Source: Algoriphagus marinus
GTDB taxonomy: Bacteria > Bacteroidota > Bacteroidia > Cytophagales > Cyclobacteriaceae
Direction of reading: 5' to 3'
Assembly: GCF_001936475.1 (NCBI RefSeq)
Contig: NZ_MSPQ01000001.1
Span: forward strand, 868,001 to 932,000
Length of the DNA: 64,000 nt
Below the pieces are notes generated by a model. The model was not told the DNA's origin, ran no database searches, and saw only the letters and a list, made by a program, of their open reading frames with translations. Made by a program: the position numbers and the translations under genes. Positions within the stretch are counted from its first letter, which is position 1; each line of letters opens with the position of its first letter. Shown one piece after another: positions 57,197-64,000 of the stretch.

Positions 57197-57227
57197 TTTG
57201 TTCCTTTTATTAAGTTCATTACCTTTG
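57197..57227 (+). promoter_or_regulatory. Promoter for rpsL-rpsG-fusA-rpsJ
   Basis: TTTG (57197-57200) and TACCTTTG (57220-57227) are separated by 19 bp, and GCAGTCC follows at once, as in the rplC promoter. rpsL begins 47 bp later. Confidence 0.78.
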
Positions 57228-57274
57228 CAGTCCAAAATTTAACAGTTTACAGGAAAACTAAATTTTATCAGTTA

Positions 57275-57685
57275 ATGCCTACTATTCAACAATTAGTAAG
57301 AAAAGGTAGAACTACACTGGAAACCAAATCAAAATCAAGAGCTTTGGATTCATGTCCACAGCGAAGAGGAGTTTGTACCAGAGTATATACTACAACCCCT
57401 AAGAAGCCTAACTCTGCGATGCGTAAAGTGGCTAGGGTGAGATTGACAAACGGAAAAGAAGTGAACGCTTATATTCCTGGAGAAGGTCACAATTTGCAAG
57501 AGCACTCGATCGTATTGATCAGAGGTGGTCGTGTGAAAGATCTGCCAGGTGTGAGATATCACATCATCCGAGGTGCACTAGATACAGCAGGAGTAAAAGA
57601 CCGTAAGCAAGGTCGCTCTAAGTATGGTGCTAAAAGACCGAAAGCAGGTAAGGGTGCTCCAGCTGCTCCGGCAAAAAAGAAATAA
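57275..57685 (+). CDS. rpsL: 30S ribosomal protein S12
   Basis: S12 guards decoding accuracy at the A site. The 136 residues have [11 protein letters not shown], the [18 protein letters not shown] segment with the Lys at the streptomycin site, and [32 protein letters not shown]. The C-terminal [18 protein letters not shown] tail is a phylum-style extension. It starts the str operon with rpsG, fusA and rpsJ. The sequence around the streptomycin site looks sensitive-type. Confidence 0.99.
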   Translation: MPTIQQLVRKGRTTLETKSKSRALDSCPQRRGVCTRVYTTTPKKPNSAMRKVARVRLTNGKEVNAYIPGEGHNLQEHSIVLIRGGRVKDLPGVRYHIIRGALDTAGVKDRKQGRSKYGAKRPKAGKGAPAAPAKKK

Positions 57686-57703
57686 TCAAAACATTCAAAA
57701 GAA

Positions 57704-58171
57704 ATGAGAAAAGCGAAACCAAAGAAGAGATATATTCTTCCTGATCCAAAGTTCAATGATACCTTGGTAACCAAGTTTGTGAACTGTCTAATGGTAGATG
57801 GGAAGAAGAGTATTGCTTACAACATTTTCTACGATGCAGTAGAAAAGGTAGAATCCAAAGTAGGTGAGAATGGTCTTGAAGTTTGGAAAAAAGCGCTTAA
57901 CAATATTGCTCCATCCGTAGAGGTGAAGAGTCGTAGAGTTGGTGGTGCTACATTCCAAGTTCCAATGGAAGTCCGACCTGAAAGAAAGATGGCCCTTGGA
58001 ATCAAGTGGATGATCAACTATGCTCGAAAAAGAGGTGAGAAGACTATGATGGATCGTCTTGCTGGAGAAATCATTGCCGGTGCAAAAGGCGAGGGTGCTG
58101 CAGTGAAAAAGAAAGATGATACACACAGAATGGCTGAGGCTAACAAGGCGTTCTCACACTTTAGATTTTAA
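57704..58171 (+). CDS. rpsG: 30S ribosomal protein S7
   Basis: S7 starts assembly of the 30S head and lies at the E site. The 155 residues include [30 protein letters not shown], then [22 protein letters not shown], and end in NKAFSHFRF. It is 18 bp from rpsL and 5 bp from fusA. Confidence 0.99.
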   Translation: MRKAKPKKRYILPDPKFNDTLVTKFVNCLMVDGKKSIAYNIFYDAVEKVESKVGENGLEVWKKALNNIAPSVEVKSRRVGGATFQVPMEVRPERKMALGIKWMINYARKRGEKTMMDRLAGEIIAGAKGEGAAVKKKDDTHRMAEANKAFSHFRF

Positions 58172-58176
58172 TTAGG

Positions 58177-60297
58177 ATGGCAAGAGACTTAAAATATACA
58201 AGAAACATAGGCATTGCTGCGCACATTGATGCTGGTAAAACCACTACCACTGAGCGTATTCTTTTTTACTCCGGTGTATCTCACAAGATTGGTGAGGTTC
58301 ATGATGGAGCTGCGACAATGGACTGGATGGCTCAGGAGCAAGAGCGTGGAATCACGATCACTTCTGCTGCAACTACAGTTTTTTGGAACTATAGAGATCA
58401 AAAATATCAAATAAATATCATCGATACTCCAGGCCACGTGGATTTCACTGTAGAAGTGAACCGTTCCCTTCGAGTATTAGATGGACTGGTTTTCCTGTTC
58501 AGTGCTGTGGATGGTGTTGAACCACAGTCTGAAACTAACTGGCGATTAGCTGATAATTATAAAGTAGCTCGAATCGGGTTTGTTAATAAAATGGATCGTG
58601 CTGGTGCTAACTTCCTTGAGGTGTGTAAGCAAGTAAAGGAAATGTTGGGTAGCTATGCTGTTCCTTTGCAGATTCCAATCGGAGCTGAAGATAAATTCAC
58701 CGGTGTAGTTGATTTGATCAATAACCGTGGTATCGTTTGGAACGAAGATGATTTTGGAATGACCTTCAACGAAGTTCCTATTCCAGAGGATATGTTAGAG
58801 GAAGTAGAGGAGTGGAGAGAGCATTTGCTAGAGGCTGTTGCTGACTACGATGAATCTTTGATGGAGAAATTTTTCGAAGATCCAAACTCAATTACTGAAG
58901 AAGAAATTCTAAGTGCATTAAGAAAAGCAACTATAGACATGAAAATTGTCCCTATGGTTTGCGGTTCTTCTTTCAAAAATAAAGGTGTACAAACTATGCT
59001 TGACTTAGTGATGGAGCTTCTTCCTTCACCACTAGACAAGGATGATATCATCGCTCACGATCGTGAGGACGAAGAATTGGAAGTTAGAATCTCTCCTGAC
59101 GAAAAGGAACCTTTTACTGGTTTGGCCTTTAAAATTGCTACTGATCCTTTTGTAGGTAGACTTTGCTTCGTAAGAGCATATTCTGGAATCTTAGAATCTG
59201 GTTCCTATGTATTTAATAGCCGATCTGGTAATAAAGAGCGTATCTCACGTGTATTCCAAATGCATGCGAATAAGCAAAATCAGATTGAGCGGCTAGTTGC
59301 TGGTGATATTGGAGCTGTTGTTGGTTTCAAAGATATTAAGACTGGTGATACACTTTGTGATGAAAAGCGTAAAGTAGTATTAGAGTCAATGGTTTTCCCA
59401 GAGCCTGTTATTGGATATGCTATCGAGCCTAAGACTCAAGCAGATGTTGATAAATTAGGTATGGCTATCGCCAAGCTTGTAGAAGAAGATCCTACACTTC
59501 AAGTAAATACTGATCACGAAACTGGTCAGACTATCTTGAGAGGAATGGGAGAACTTCACCTAGATATTATCATCGACCGATTGAAGCGTGAGTTTAAGGT
59601 TGAAATTAATCAAGGTGCTCCTCAGGTTGCATACAAAGAAGCTCTATTTGGCTCTGTTGAGCACAAGGAAGTTTACAAGAAGCAGACTGGTGGTAAAGGT
59701 AAATTTGCAGATATCGTATTCGAACTTGGTCCTAAGGATCCTGATCCTGAGACTGGTGAAATTAAACCAGGTCTTGATTTCGTAAATGGCATTGTAGGTG
59801 GTGTAATTCCAAAAGAATTTATTCCTTCTATCCAAAAGGGTTTCGCTGAGAGCATGAAGAATGGACCTCTCGCAGGCTACCCAATTGAATCCATGAAAGT
59901 GAGATTATTTCATGGCTCTTTCCACGATGTCGATTCTGATGCACTTTCTTTTGAACTTGCGGCAAGAATTGGTTTCAAAGATGCAGCTAAGAAATGTAAG
60001 CCTCAATTGCTTGAGCCAATTATGTCTGTAGATGTAGTGACTCCTGACGAATACACTGGTCCAATTACCGGTGATTTGAACAGAAGAAGAGGACTTATGA
60101 AGGGTATGGATACTAAAGGTACATCCTCTGTAGTAAGAGCTGCAGTTCCTTTGTCAGAGTTGTTCGGTTATATTACCGATTTGAGAACAATTACTTCAGG
60201 TAGAGCAACGGCATCATTGACGTTCTCTCACTACGAGCCAGTTCCAAATAACATTGCAGAAACTGTAATTGCTAAAGTTAAAGGTCAGAAAGACTAA
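58177..60297 (+). CDS. fusA: Elongation factor G
   Basis: EF-G is the GTPase that drives translocation and, with RRF, ribosome splitting. The 706 residues have [18 protein letters not shown] (G1), [11 protein letters not shown] (G2), DTPGHVDFT (G3), NKMDRAGA (G4), and domains II-V, with [12 protein letters not shown] in domain V. It belongs to the rpsL-rpsG-fusA-rpsJ block, where rpsJ starts 12 bp after the stop. Confidence 0.99.
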   Translation: MARDLKYTRNIGIAAHIDAGKTTTTERILFYSGVSHKIGEVHDGAATMDWMAQEQERGITITSAATTVFWNYRDQKYQINIIDTPGHVDFTVEVNRSLRVLDGLVFLFSAVDGVEPQSETNWRLADNYKVARIGFVNKMDRAGANFLEVCKQVKEMLGSYAVPLQIPIGAEDKFTGVVDLINNRGIVWNEDDFGMTFNEVPIPEDMLEEVEEWREHLLEAVADYDESLMEKFFEDPNSITEEEILSALRKATIDMKIVPMVCGSSFKNKGVQTMLDLVMELLPSPLDKDDIIAHDREDEELEVRISPDEKEPFTGLAFKIATDPFVGRLCFVRAYSGILESGSYVFNSRSGNKERISRVFQMHANKQNQIERLVAGDIGAVVGFKDIKTGDTLCDEKRKVVLESMVFPEPVIGYAIEPKTQADVDKLGMAIAKLVEEDPTLQVNTDHETGQTILRGMGELHLDIIIDRLKREFKVEINQGAPQVAYKEALFGSVEHKEVYKKQTGGKGKFADIVFELGPKDPDPETGEIKPGLDFVNGIVGGVIPKEFIPSIQKGFAESMKNGPLAGYPIESMKVRLFHGSFHDVDSDALSFELAARIGFKDAAKKCKPQLLEPIMSVDVVTPDEYTGPITGDLNRRRGLMKGMDTKGTSSVVRAAVPLSELFGYITDLRTITSGRATASLTFSHYEPVPNNIAETVIAKVKGQKD

Positions 60298-60309
60298 TCA
60301 AAAATTGCG

Positions 60310-60615
60310 ATGAATCAGAAAATTAGAATAAAACTAAAATCATACGATCATAGCCTGGTGGATAAGTCATCAGAGAAGATCGTTAAGGCAGTGAAAGCCA
60401 CTGGCGCAGTCGTAGTAGGTCCAATTCCATTGCCTACTAAGAAGGAGAAGTTCACCGTGTTGAAATCTCCACACGTAAACAAGAAAGCTAGAGATCAGTA
60501 TCAACTTTGTACCTATAAAAGACTAGTTGATATTTATTCAAACTCTTCTAAAACTGTTGATGCACTGATGAAAATCGAGCTTCCATCAGGTGTAGATGTA
60601 GAGATCAAAGTTTGA
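60310..60615 (+). CDS. rpsJ: 30S ribosomal protein S10
   Basis: S10 belongs to the 30S head and also acts in NusB-dependent antitermination. The 101 residues have [53 protein letters not shown] and end with [11 protein letters not shown]. Here it closes the fusA transcript: a terminator follows, and rplC restarts 245 bp later. Confidence 0.99.
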   Translation: MNQKIRIKLKSYDHSLVDKSSEKIVKAVKATGAVVVGPIPLPTKKEKFTVLKSPHVNKKARDQYQLCTYKRLVDIYSNSSKTVDALMKIELPSGVDVEIKV

Positions 60616-60636
60616 TCGGACTTTCAAAATAAAGTA

Positions 60637-60667
60637 AAAGGCCTGTTTTTCGAAGCAGGCCTTTTTA
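60637..60667 (+). terminator. Terminator after rpsJ
   Basis: AAAGGCCTG (60637-60645) and CAGGCCTTT (60656-60664) form a 9 bp stem with a 10 nt loop, followed by T5. Confidence 0.9.
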
Positions 60668-60767
60668 TTGAAAGCTCTTTTAAATTACTTCAAAAAGGTT
60701 TTTGAATTAAATTTTAAGAAAAAGGAATGAATTATTTTCTAATACTTTGAAAATATAGGAGTTCCGG

Positions 60768-60798
60768 TTTGTTGCAGAATTTTATTTCAGTAACTTTG
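60768..60798 (+). promoter_or_regulatory. Promoter for the rplC-rplD-rplW-rplB block
   Basis: TTTG (60768-60771) and TAACTTTG (60791-60798) are 19 bp apart and are followed by GCAGTCC, exactly as in the rpsL promoter. rplC begins 62 bp later. Confidence 0.78.
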
Positions 60799-60860
60799 CA
60801 GTCCTTTAAAAGGGCCCAAGCAAATAATTGTTTGTGGATTATCAAAATATCTTAGTATAG

Positions 60861-61493
60861 ATGTCTGGTATTATAGGAAGAAAAGTAGGTATGACTAGCA
60901 TTTTCAGTGCCGATGGACGTAATGTCGCATGCACGCTAATAGAGGCTGGTCCTTGCGTAGTGACGCAAGTAAAAAACGTCGAAACAGACGGGTACAACGC
61001 AGTGCAGTTGGCTTATGGTGAGCGTAAAGAGAAAAATACGCCAAAACCATTAGTTGGTCATTTCAAAAAGGCCGGCACAACGCCAAAGCAGAAAGTTGTT
61101 GAGTTCAGAGATTTCCGGGTCGAATTTGAAGGCCAGGTTGATTTAGGAGCTACTGTGAAGAGTTCAGAAGTATTTGTTGAAGGTGACTTCATCGATGCAA
61201 TTGGAACTTCAAAAGGTAAAGGATTCCAAGGTGTAGTTAAGCGGCATGGATTTGCTGGTGTTGGTGGACAAACCCACGGTCAGCATAACAGAGCGAGGCA
61301 CCCAGGTTCAATTGGTGCATGTTCTTGGCCATCCAGAGTATTCAAAGGAATGAGAATGGCTGGAAGAACTGGAGGAGATAGAGTAAAAGTAATCAACCTT
61401 CGTGTGTTGAAAATTTATGCTGAGCAAAATCTCTTGTTAGTTTCTGGTTCAGTGCCTGGTCCTAAAAATTCTTTCGTTATTCTAGAGAAGTAA
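60861..61493 (+). CDS. rplC: 50S ribosomal protein L3
   Basis: L3 begins 50S assembly and reaches the peptidyl-transferase region. The 210 residues start [21 protein letters not shown] and contain [55 protein letters not shown] with the Gln of the loop. It heads this ribosomal block behind its own promoter. rplD starts 3 bp after its stop. Confidence 0.99.
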   Translation: MSGIIGRKVGMTSIFSADGRNVACTLIEAGPCVVTQVKNVETDGYNAVQLAYGERKEKNTPKPLVGHFKKAGTTPKQKVVEFRDFRVEFEGQVDLGATVKSSEVFVEGDFIDAIGTSKGKGFQGVVKRHGFAGVGGQTHGQHNRARHPGSIGACSWPSRVFKGMRMAGRTGGDRVKVINLRVLKIYAEQNLLLVSGSVPGPKNSFVILEK

Positions 61494-61496
61494 GCC

Positions 61497-62126
61497 ATGG
61501 AATTAGCAGTAATCAATCATAAAGGAGAAGACACGGGTAGAAAGATCAGTTTATCTGATGAGATTTTCGCAATCGATCCTAACGATCATGCGATCTACCT
61601 TGATGTGAAGCAGTACTTAGCCAACCAAAGACAGGGGACGCATAAGTCGAAAGAGAGAAATGAAATAGCAGGATCAACTAAAAAGATCAAAAAGCAAAAA
61701 GGTACCGGTGGTGCTCGAGCTGGATCTATCAAGTCTCCTCTATTCCGAGGTGGAGGAAGAGTATTTGGCCCACAGCCAAGAGATTATTCCTTCAAATTGA
61801 ATAAAAAAGTAAAGCAACTAGCTAGAAAATCTGCCTTGTCCTACAAGATAAAGGATAACAGTCTGATGGTATTGGAAGATTTATCTTTCGATACACCAAA
61901 GACAAAAAGCTTTTTAGCACTTCTTAGTGGACTTTCCCTTACAGACAAAAAGACAATCTTGGTACTTCCAGAAGAAAACAAGAATGTATATCTGTCTAGC
62001 AGAAACCTTCCTAAGTCAAAAGTTGTGACTGTAAATGATGTAAATACTTACCAACTCTTGAATGCTGACCATTTGGTTATCTGTGAAGGATCTGTAAGTA
62101 AATTGGAAACCATTTTATCGAAATAA
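61497..62126 (+). CDS. rplD: 50S ribosomal protein L4
   Basis: L4 lines the exit tunnel; in some bacteria it also represses its operon. The 209 residues contain [63 protein letters not shown], the tunnel loop region. No leader hairpin for L4 control was identified upstream of rplC. It is followed by rplW after 4 bp. Confidence 0.99.
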   Translation: MELAVINHKGEDTGRKISLSDEIFAIDPNDHAIYLDVKQYLANQRQGTHKSKERNEIAGSTKKIKKQKGTGGARAGSIKSPLFRGGGRVFGPQPRDYSFKLNKKVKQLARKSALSYKIKDNSLMVLEDLSFDTPKTKSFLALLSGLSLTDKKTILVLPEENKNVYLSSRNLPKSKVVTVNDVNTYQLLNADHLVICEGSVSKLETILSK

Positions 62127-62130
62127 GACA

Positions 62131-62418
62131 ATGGATATTCTAAAGCAGCCCCTAATTACAGAAAAGATTTCCGCCATGAATGAAAGAGGCGTTTATGGAT
62201 TCATCGTAGAAAAAACCGCGAAGAAACCAGAAATCAAAAATGCTGTAGAGAAAACGTTTGGTGTAAAAGTGGTATCGATTAGAACCATGAGATATGCTGC
62301 AAAGCATAAATCAAGATACACCAAAGCTAAAGTTGTGTCAGGTTTTACAAATGCTTTCAAAAAGGCAATTGTAGAAGTAGCTGATGGAGAGGTAATTGAT
62401 TTTTACGGAGAAGTTTAA
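62131..62418 (+). CDS. rplW: 50S ribosomal protein L23
   Basis: L23 lies at the tunnel exit, where it docks trigger factor and SRP. The 95 residues begin DILKQPLITEKISAMNERG and include the VEKTFGVKVVSIRTMRYAAK part with the rRNA-binding loop. The rplB gene follows after 13 bp. Confidence 0.98.
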   Translation: MDILKQPLITEKISAMNERGVYGFIVEKTAKKPEIKNAVEKTFGVKVVSIRTMRYAAKHKSRYTKAKVVSGFTNAFKKAIVEVADGEVIDFYGEV

Positions 62419-62431
62419 TTGAATCAATATC

Positions 62432-63256
62432 ATGGCAATTAAAAAGTTAAACCCTGTTACTCCTGGAACGAGATTTAGAGTAGCTCCAGCTTTCACCGAG
62501 ATTACCTCGGCTAAGCCAGAGAAGTCTCTACTTGCTCCATTGAAGAAATCAGGAGGAAGAAATAATGAAGGTAAAATGACTGCTCGCTATATCGGTGGAG
62601 GTCATAAAAGAAGACTCAGAATTGTAGACTTCAAAAGAAACAAGTTTGGTGTACCAGCTACTGTAAAGAGCATTGAGTACGATCCAAACAGAACGGCTCG
62701 TCTAGCCCTACTTTATTACGCTGACGGTGCTAAAACCTACATTATCGCTCCGGAAGGTTTGTCAGTAGGACAAACAGTGATTTCCGGTGAGAAAGTTGCA
62801 CCAGAAGTGGGCAACGCTATGCATCTGGAGAATATTCCAATGGGTACAATTGTACACTGTGTGGAATTGAAACCTAATAAAGGTGCAGCTATGGTAAGAA
62901 GTGCTGGAGGATATGCGCAGATCGTAGCCCGTGAAGGGAAATACGTGACTGTGAAGCTTCCTTCAGGCGAGATGAGAATGGTTTTAGGAGTTTGTATGGC
63001 TACTGTTGGTACAGTATCAAATGGAGACCATATGAACGTAGTATTGGGAAAAGCTGGTCGTAAGAGATGGCTTGGAGTTAGACCTCGTACAAGAGGTGTG
63101 GCTATGAACCCAGTCGATCACCCTATGGGTGGTGGTGAAGGTCGTTCTTCTGGAGGACATCCAAGATCAAGAAAAGGTCTTTTGTCTAAAGGTAAGAAAA
63201 CCAGATCTCCGAAGAAGTATTCAAACAAGTTCATCATTAGCAAAAGATCTAAATAA
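62432..63256 (+). CDS. rplB: 50S ribosomal protein L2
   Basis: L2 supports peptidyl transfer and subunit joining. The 274 residues contain [31 protein letters not shown], the [24 protein letters not shown] segment and the hallmark [23 protein letters not shown] with the essential His. It starts 13 bp after rplW and is 2 bp from rpsS. Confidence 0.99.
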   Translation: MAIKKLNPVTPGTRFRVAPAFTEITSAKPEKSLLAPLKKSGGRNNEGKMTARYIGGGHKRRLRIVDFKRNKFGVPATVKSIEYDPNRTARLALLYYADGAKTYIIAPEGLSVGQTVISGEKVAPEVGNAMHLENIPMGTIVHCVELKPNKGAAMVRSAGGYAQIVAREGKYVTVKLPSGEMRMVLGVCMATVGTVSNGDHMNVVLGKAGRKRWLGVRPRTRGVAMNPVDHPMGGGEGRSSGGHPRSRKGLLSKGKKTRSPKKYSNKFIISKRSK

Positions 63257-63258
63257 TT

Positions 63259-63537
63259 ATGGCACGTTCATTAAAAAAAGGTCCTTACATCGAGCACCAT
63301 TTAGTAAAAAAGGTGGATGCATTGAACGAATCAGGAAAGAAGTCTGTAATCAAGACTTGGTCAAGAAAATCAATGATTTCTCCAGATTTCGTAGGACATA
63401 CCTTCGCTGTGCATAATGGGAATAAGTTCATTCCAGTATTTGTAACAGACAACATGGTAGGTCATAAGCTAGGTGAATTTGCTCCTACCAGAAATTTCAG
63501 AGGCCACATCGCCAAAAAAGATAAAGGAAAGAGATAA
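63259..63537 (+). CDS. rpsS: 30S ribosomal protein S19
   Basis: S19 is part of the 30S head near S13. The 92 residues start [18 protein letters not shown] and contain [47 protein letters not shown]. It is followed by rplV after 2 bp. Confidence 0.99.
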   Translation: MARSLKKGPYIEHHLVKKVDALNESGKKSVIKTWSRKSMISPDFVGHTFAVHNGNKFIPVFVTDNMVGHKLGEFAPTRNFRGHIAKKDKGKR

Positions 63538-63539
63538 TC

Positions 63540-63932
63540 ATGGAAGCAATAGCAAGATTAAATAACGTTCCTACTTCTCCGCGTAAAATGCGCCTTGTGG
63601 CTGACCTTGTCAGAGGCAAGAGAGTAGGATTAGCACTTAGCATTTTGAAGTTTACTCCAAATCACGGTGCCCTTAGACTAGAGAAATTGCTGCTTTCAGC
63701 AGTAGCTAACTGGCAGGCAAAAAACCCGGATGCTAAGTTGGAAGAAGCTGACCTATTCATCAAAACTGTAATGGTTGATGAGGGTAGATCTCTTAAGAGA
63801 TTAAGACCTGCCCCTCAAGGTAGAGGACATAGAATCCGCAAAAGATCAAATCATGTAACCTTGGTAGTTGATGCATTCATCGATCAGGACGTTACCGCTG
63901 ATGTAGTAGAAACAAACGAAAAGGCAAATTAA
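63540..63932 (+). CDS. rplV: 50S ribosomal protein L22
   Basis: L22 lines the exit tunnel with L4. The 130 residues include [27 protein letters not shown] and end in the loop [24 protein letters not shown], which forms the macrolide-contacting hairpin. It is followed by the start of rpsC. Confidence 0.99.
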   Translation: MEAIARLNNVPTSPRKMRLVADLVRGKRVGLALSILKFTPNHGALRLEKLLLSAVANWQAKNPDAKLEEADLFIKTVMVDEGRSLKRLRPAPQGRGHRIRKRSNHVTLVVDAFIDQDVTADVVETNEKAN

Positions 63933-63941
63933 GAACAGACT

Positions 63942-64000
63942 ATGGGACAAAAGATCAACCCAATAGGATTTAGACTTGGTGTAGTCAAAGGCTGGGATTC
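63942..64000 (+). CDS. rpsC: 30S ribosomal protein S3, N-terminal part only
   Basis: The first 19 residues (GQKINPIGFRLGVVKGWD) match the start of S3, which binds mRNA at the entry channel. It begins 10 bp after rplV and is cut by the right edge of the window. Confidence 0.93.
   Translation, partial: MGQKINPIGFRLGVVKGWD

Overview
The window is a chromosomal segment of a Bacteroidota bacterium, most likely of the Cytophagales/Cyclobacteriaceae (Algoriphagus-like). The evidence is a SusC/SusD pair, DUF4290, DUF5686 and DUF3467 proteins, a MurA with Asp at the usual Cys position, many lipoboxes, weak Shine-Dalgarno signals, and promoters of the Bacteroidota form TTTG-N19-TAnnTTTG. The genus is an inference from protein style; no 16S is present.

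Layout. 1-6071 (minus): the start of a sugar-acid dehydratase (runs off the left edge), a GT61 glycosyltransferase, murA, a DUF4290 protein and a PcrA/UvrD helicase. 6297-9278: a lipid A type acyltransferase (minus), diverging from an ECF sigma factor, small anti-sigma-like protein, gmk and nadD. 9287-13151: the most unusual region. It holds two tandem cassettes, each with a nearly identical ~180 bp leader, a short secreted Cys-containing peptide, a hairpin, and a beta-propeller lipoprotein. The second ends in a thioredoxin-fold-like lipoprotein without a CxxC. 13475-18895: GH15 glucanohydrolase, a repeat-rich spacer, an amidase lipoprotein and a fused trehalose-6-phosphate synthase/phosphatase.

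19079-35527 (minus): a seven-gene, ~16 kb locus: SusC, SusD, three large FG-GAP/VCBS-ASPIC/UnbV lipoproteins with a small unknown lipoprotein among them, and a vanadium-haloperoxidase-type PAP2 lipoprotein. It looks like a polysaccharide utilisation locus in its SusCD part but carries no recognisable glycosidase, lyase or sulfatase. A strong terminator-like hairpin separates susD from the first VCBS gene. 36033-43567: a DUF5686 outer-membrane protein, frr-pyrH (minus), a biotin carboxyl carrier protein (minus) and an M1 aminopeptidase lipoprotein.

43718-64000 (plus): a continuous gene-expression supercluster: tRNA-Tyr, -Gly, -Thr, tuf, tRNA-Trp, secE, nusG, rplKAJL, rpoBC, a DUF3467 gene, rpsL, rpsG, fusA, rpsJ, then rplC-rplD-rplW-rplB-rpsS-rplV-rpsC (truncated at the right edge). 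Hairpins divide it into transcriptional blocks after tuf, rplL, rpoB, rpoC and rpsJ, and promoter-like elements restart tRNA-Tyr, tRNA-Gly, tRNA-Trp, rpsL and rplC. No CRISPR array, complete insertion sequence, prophage or rRNA was seen.
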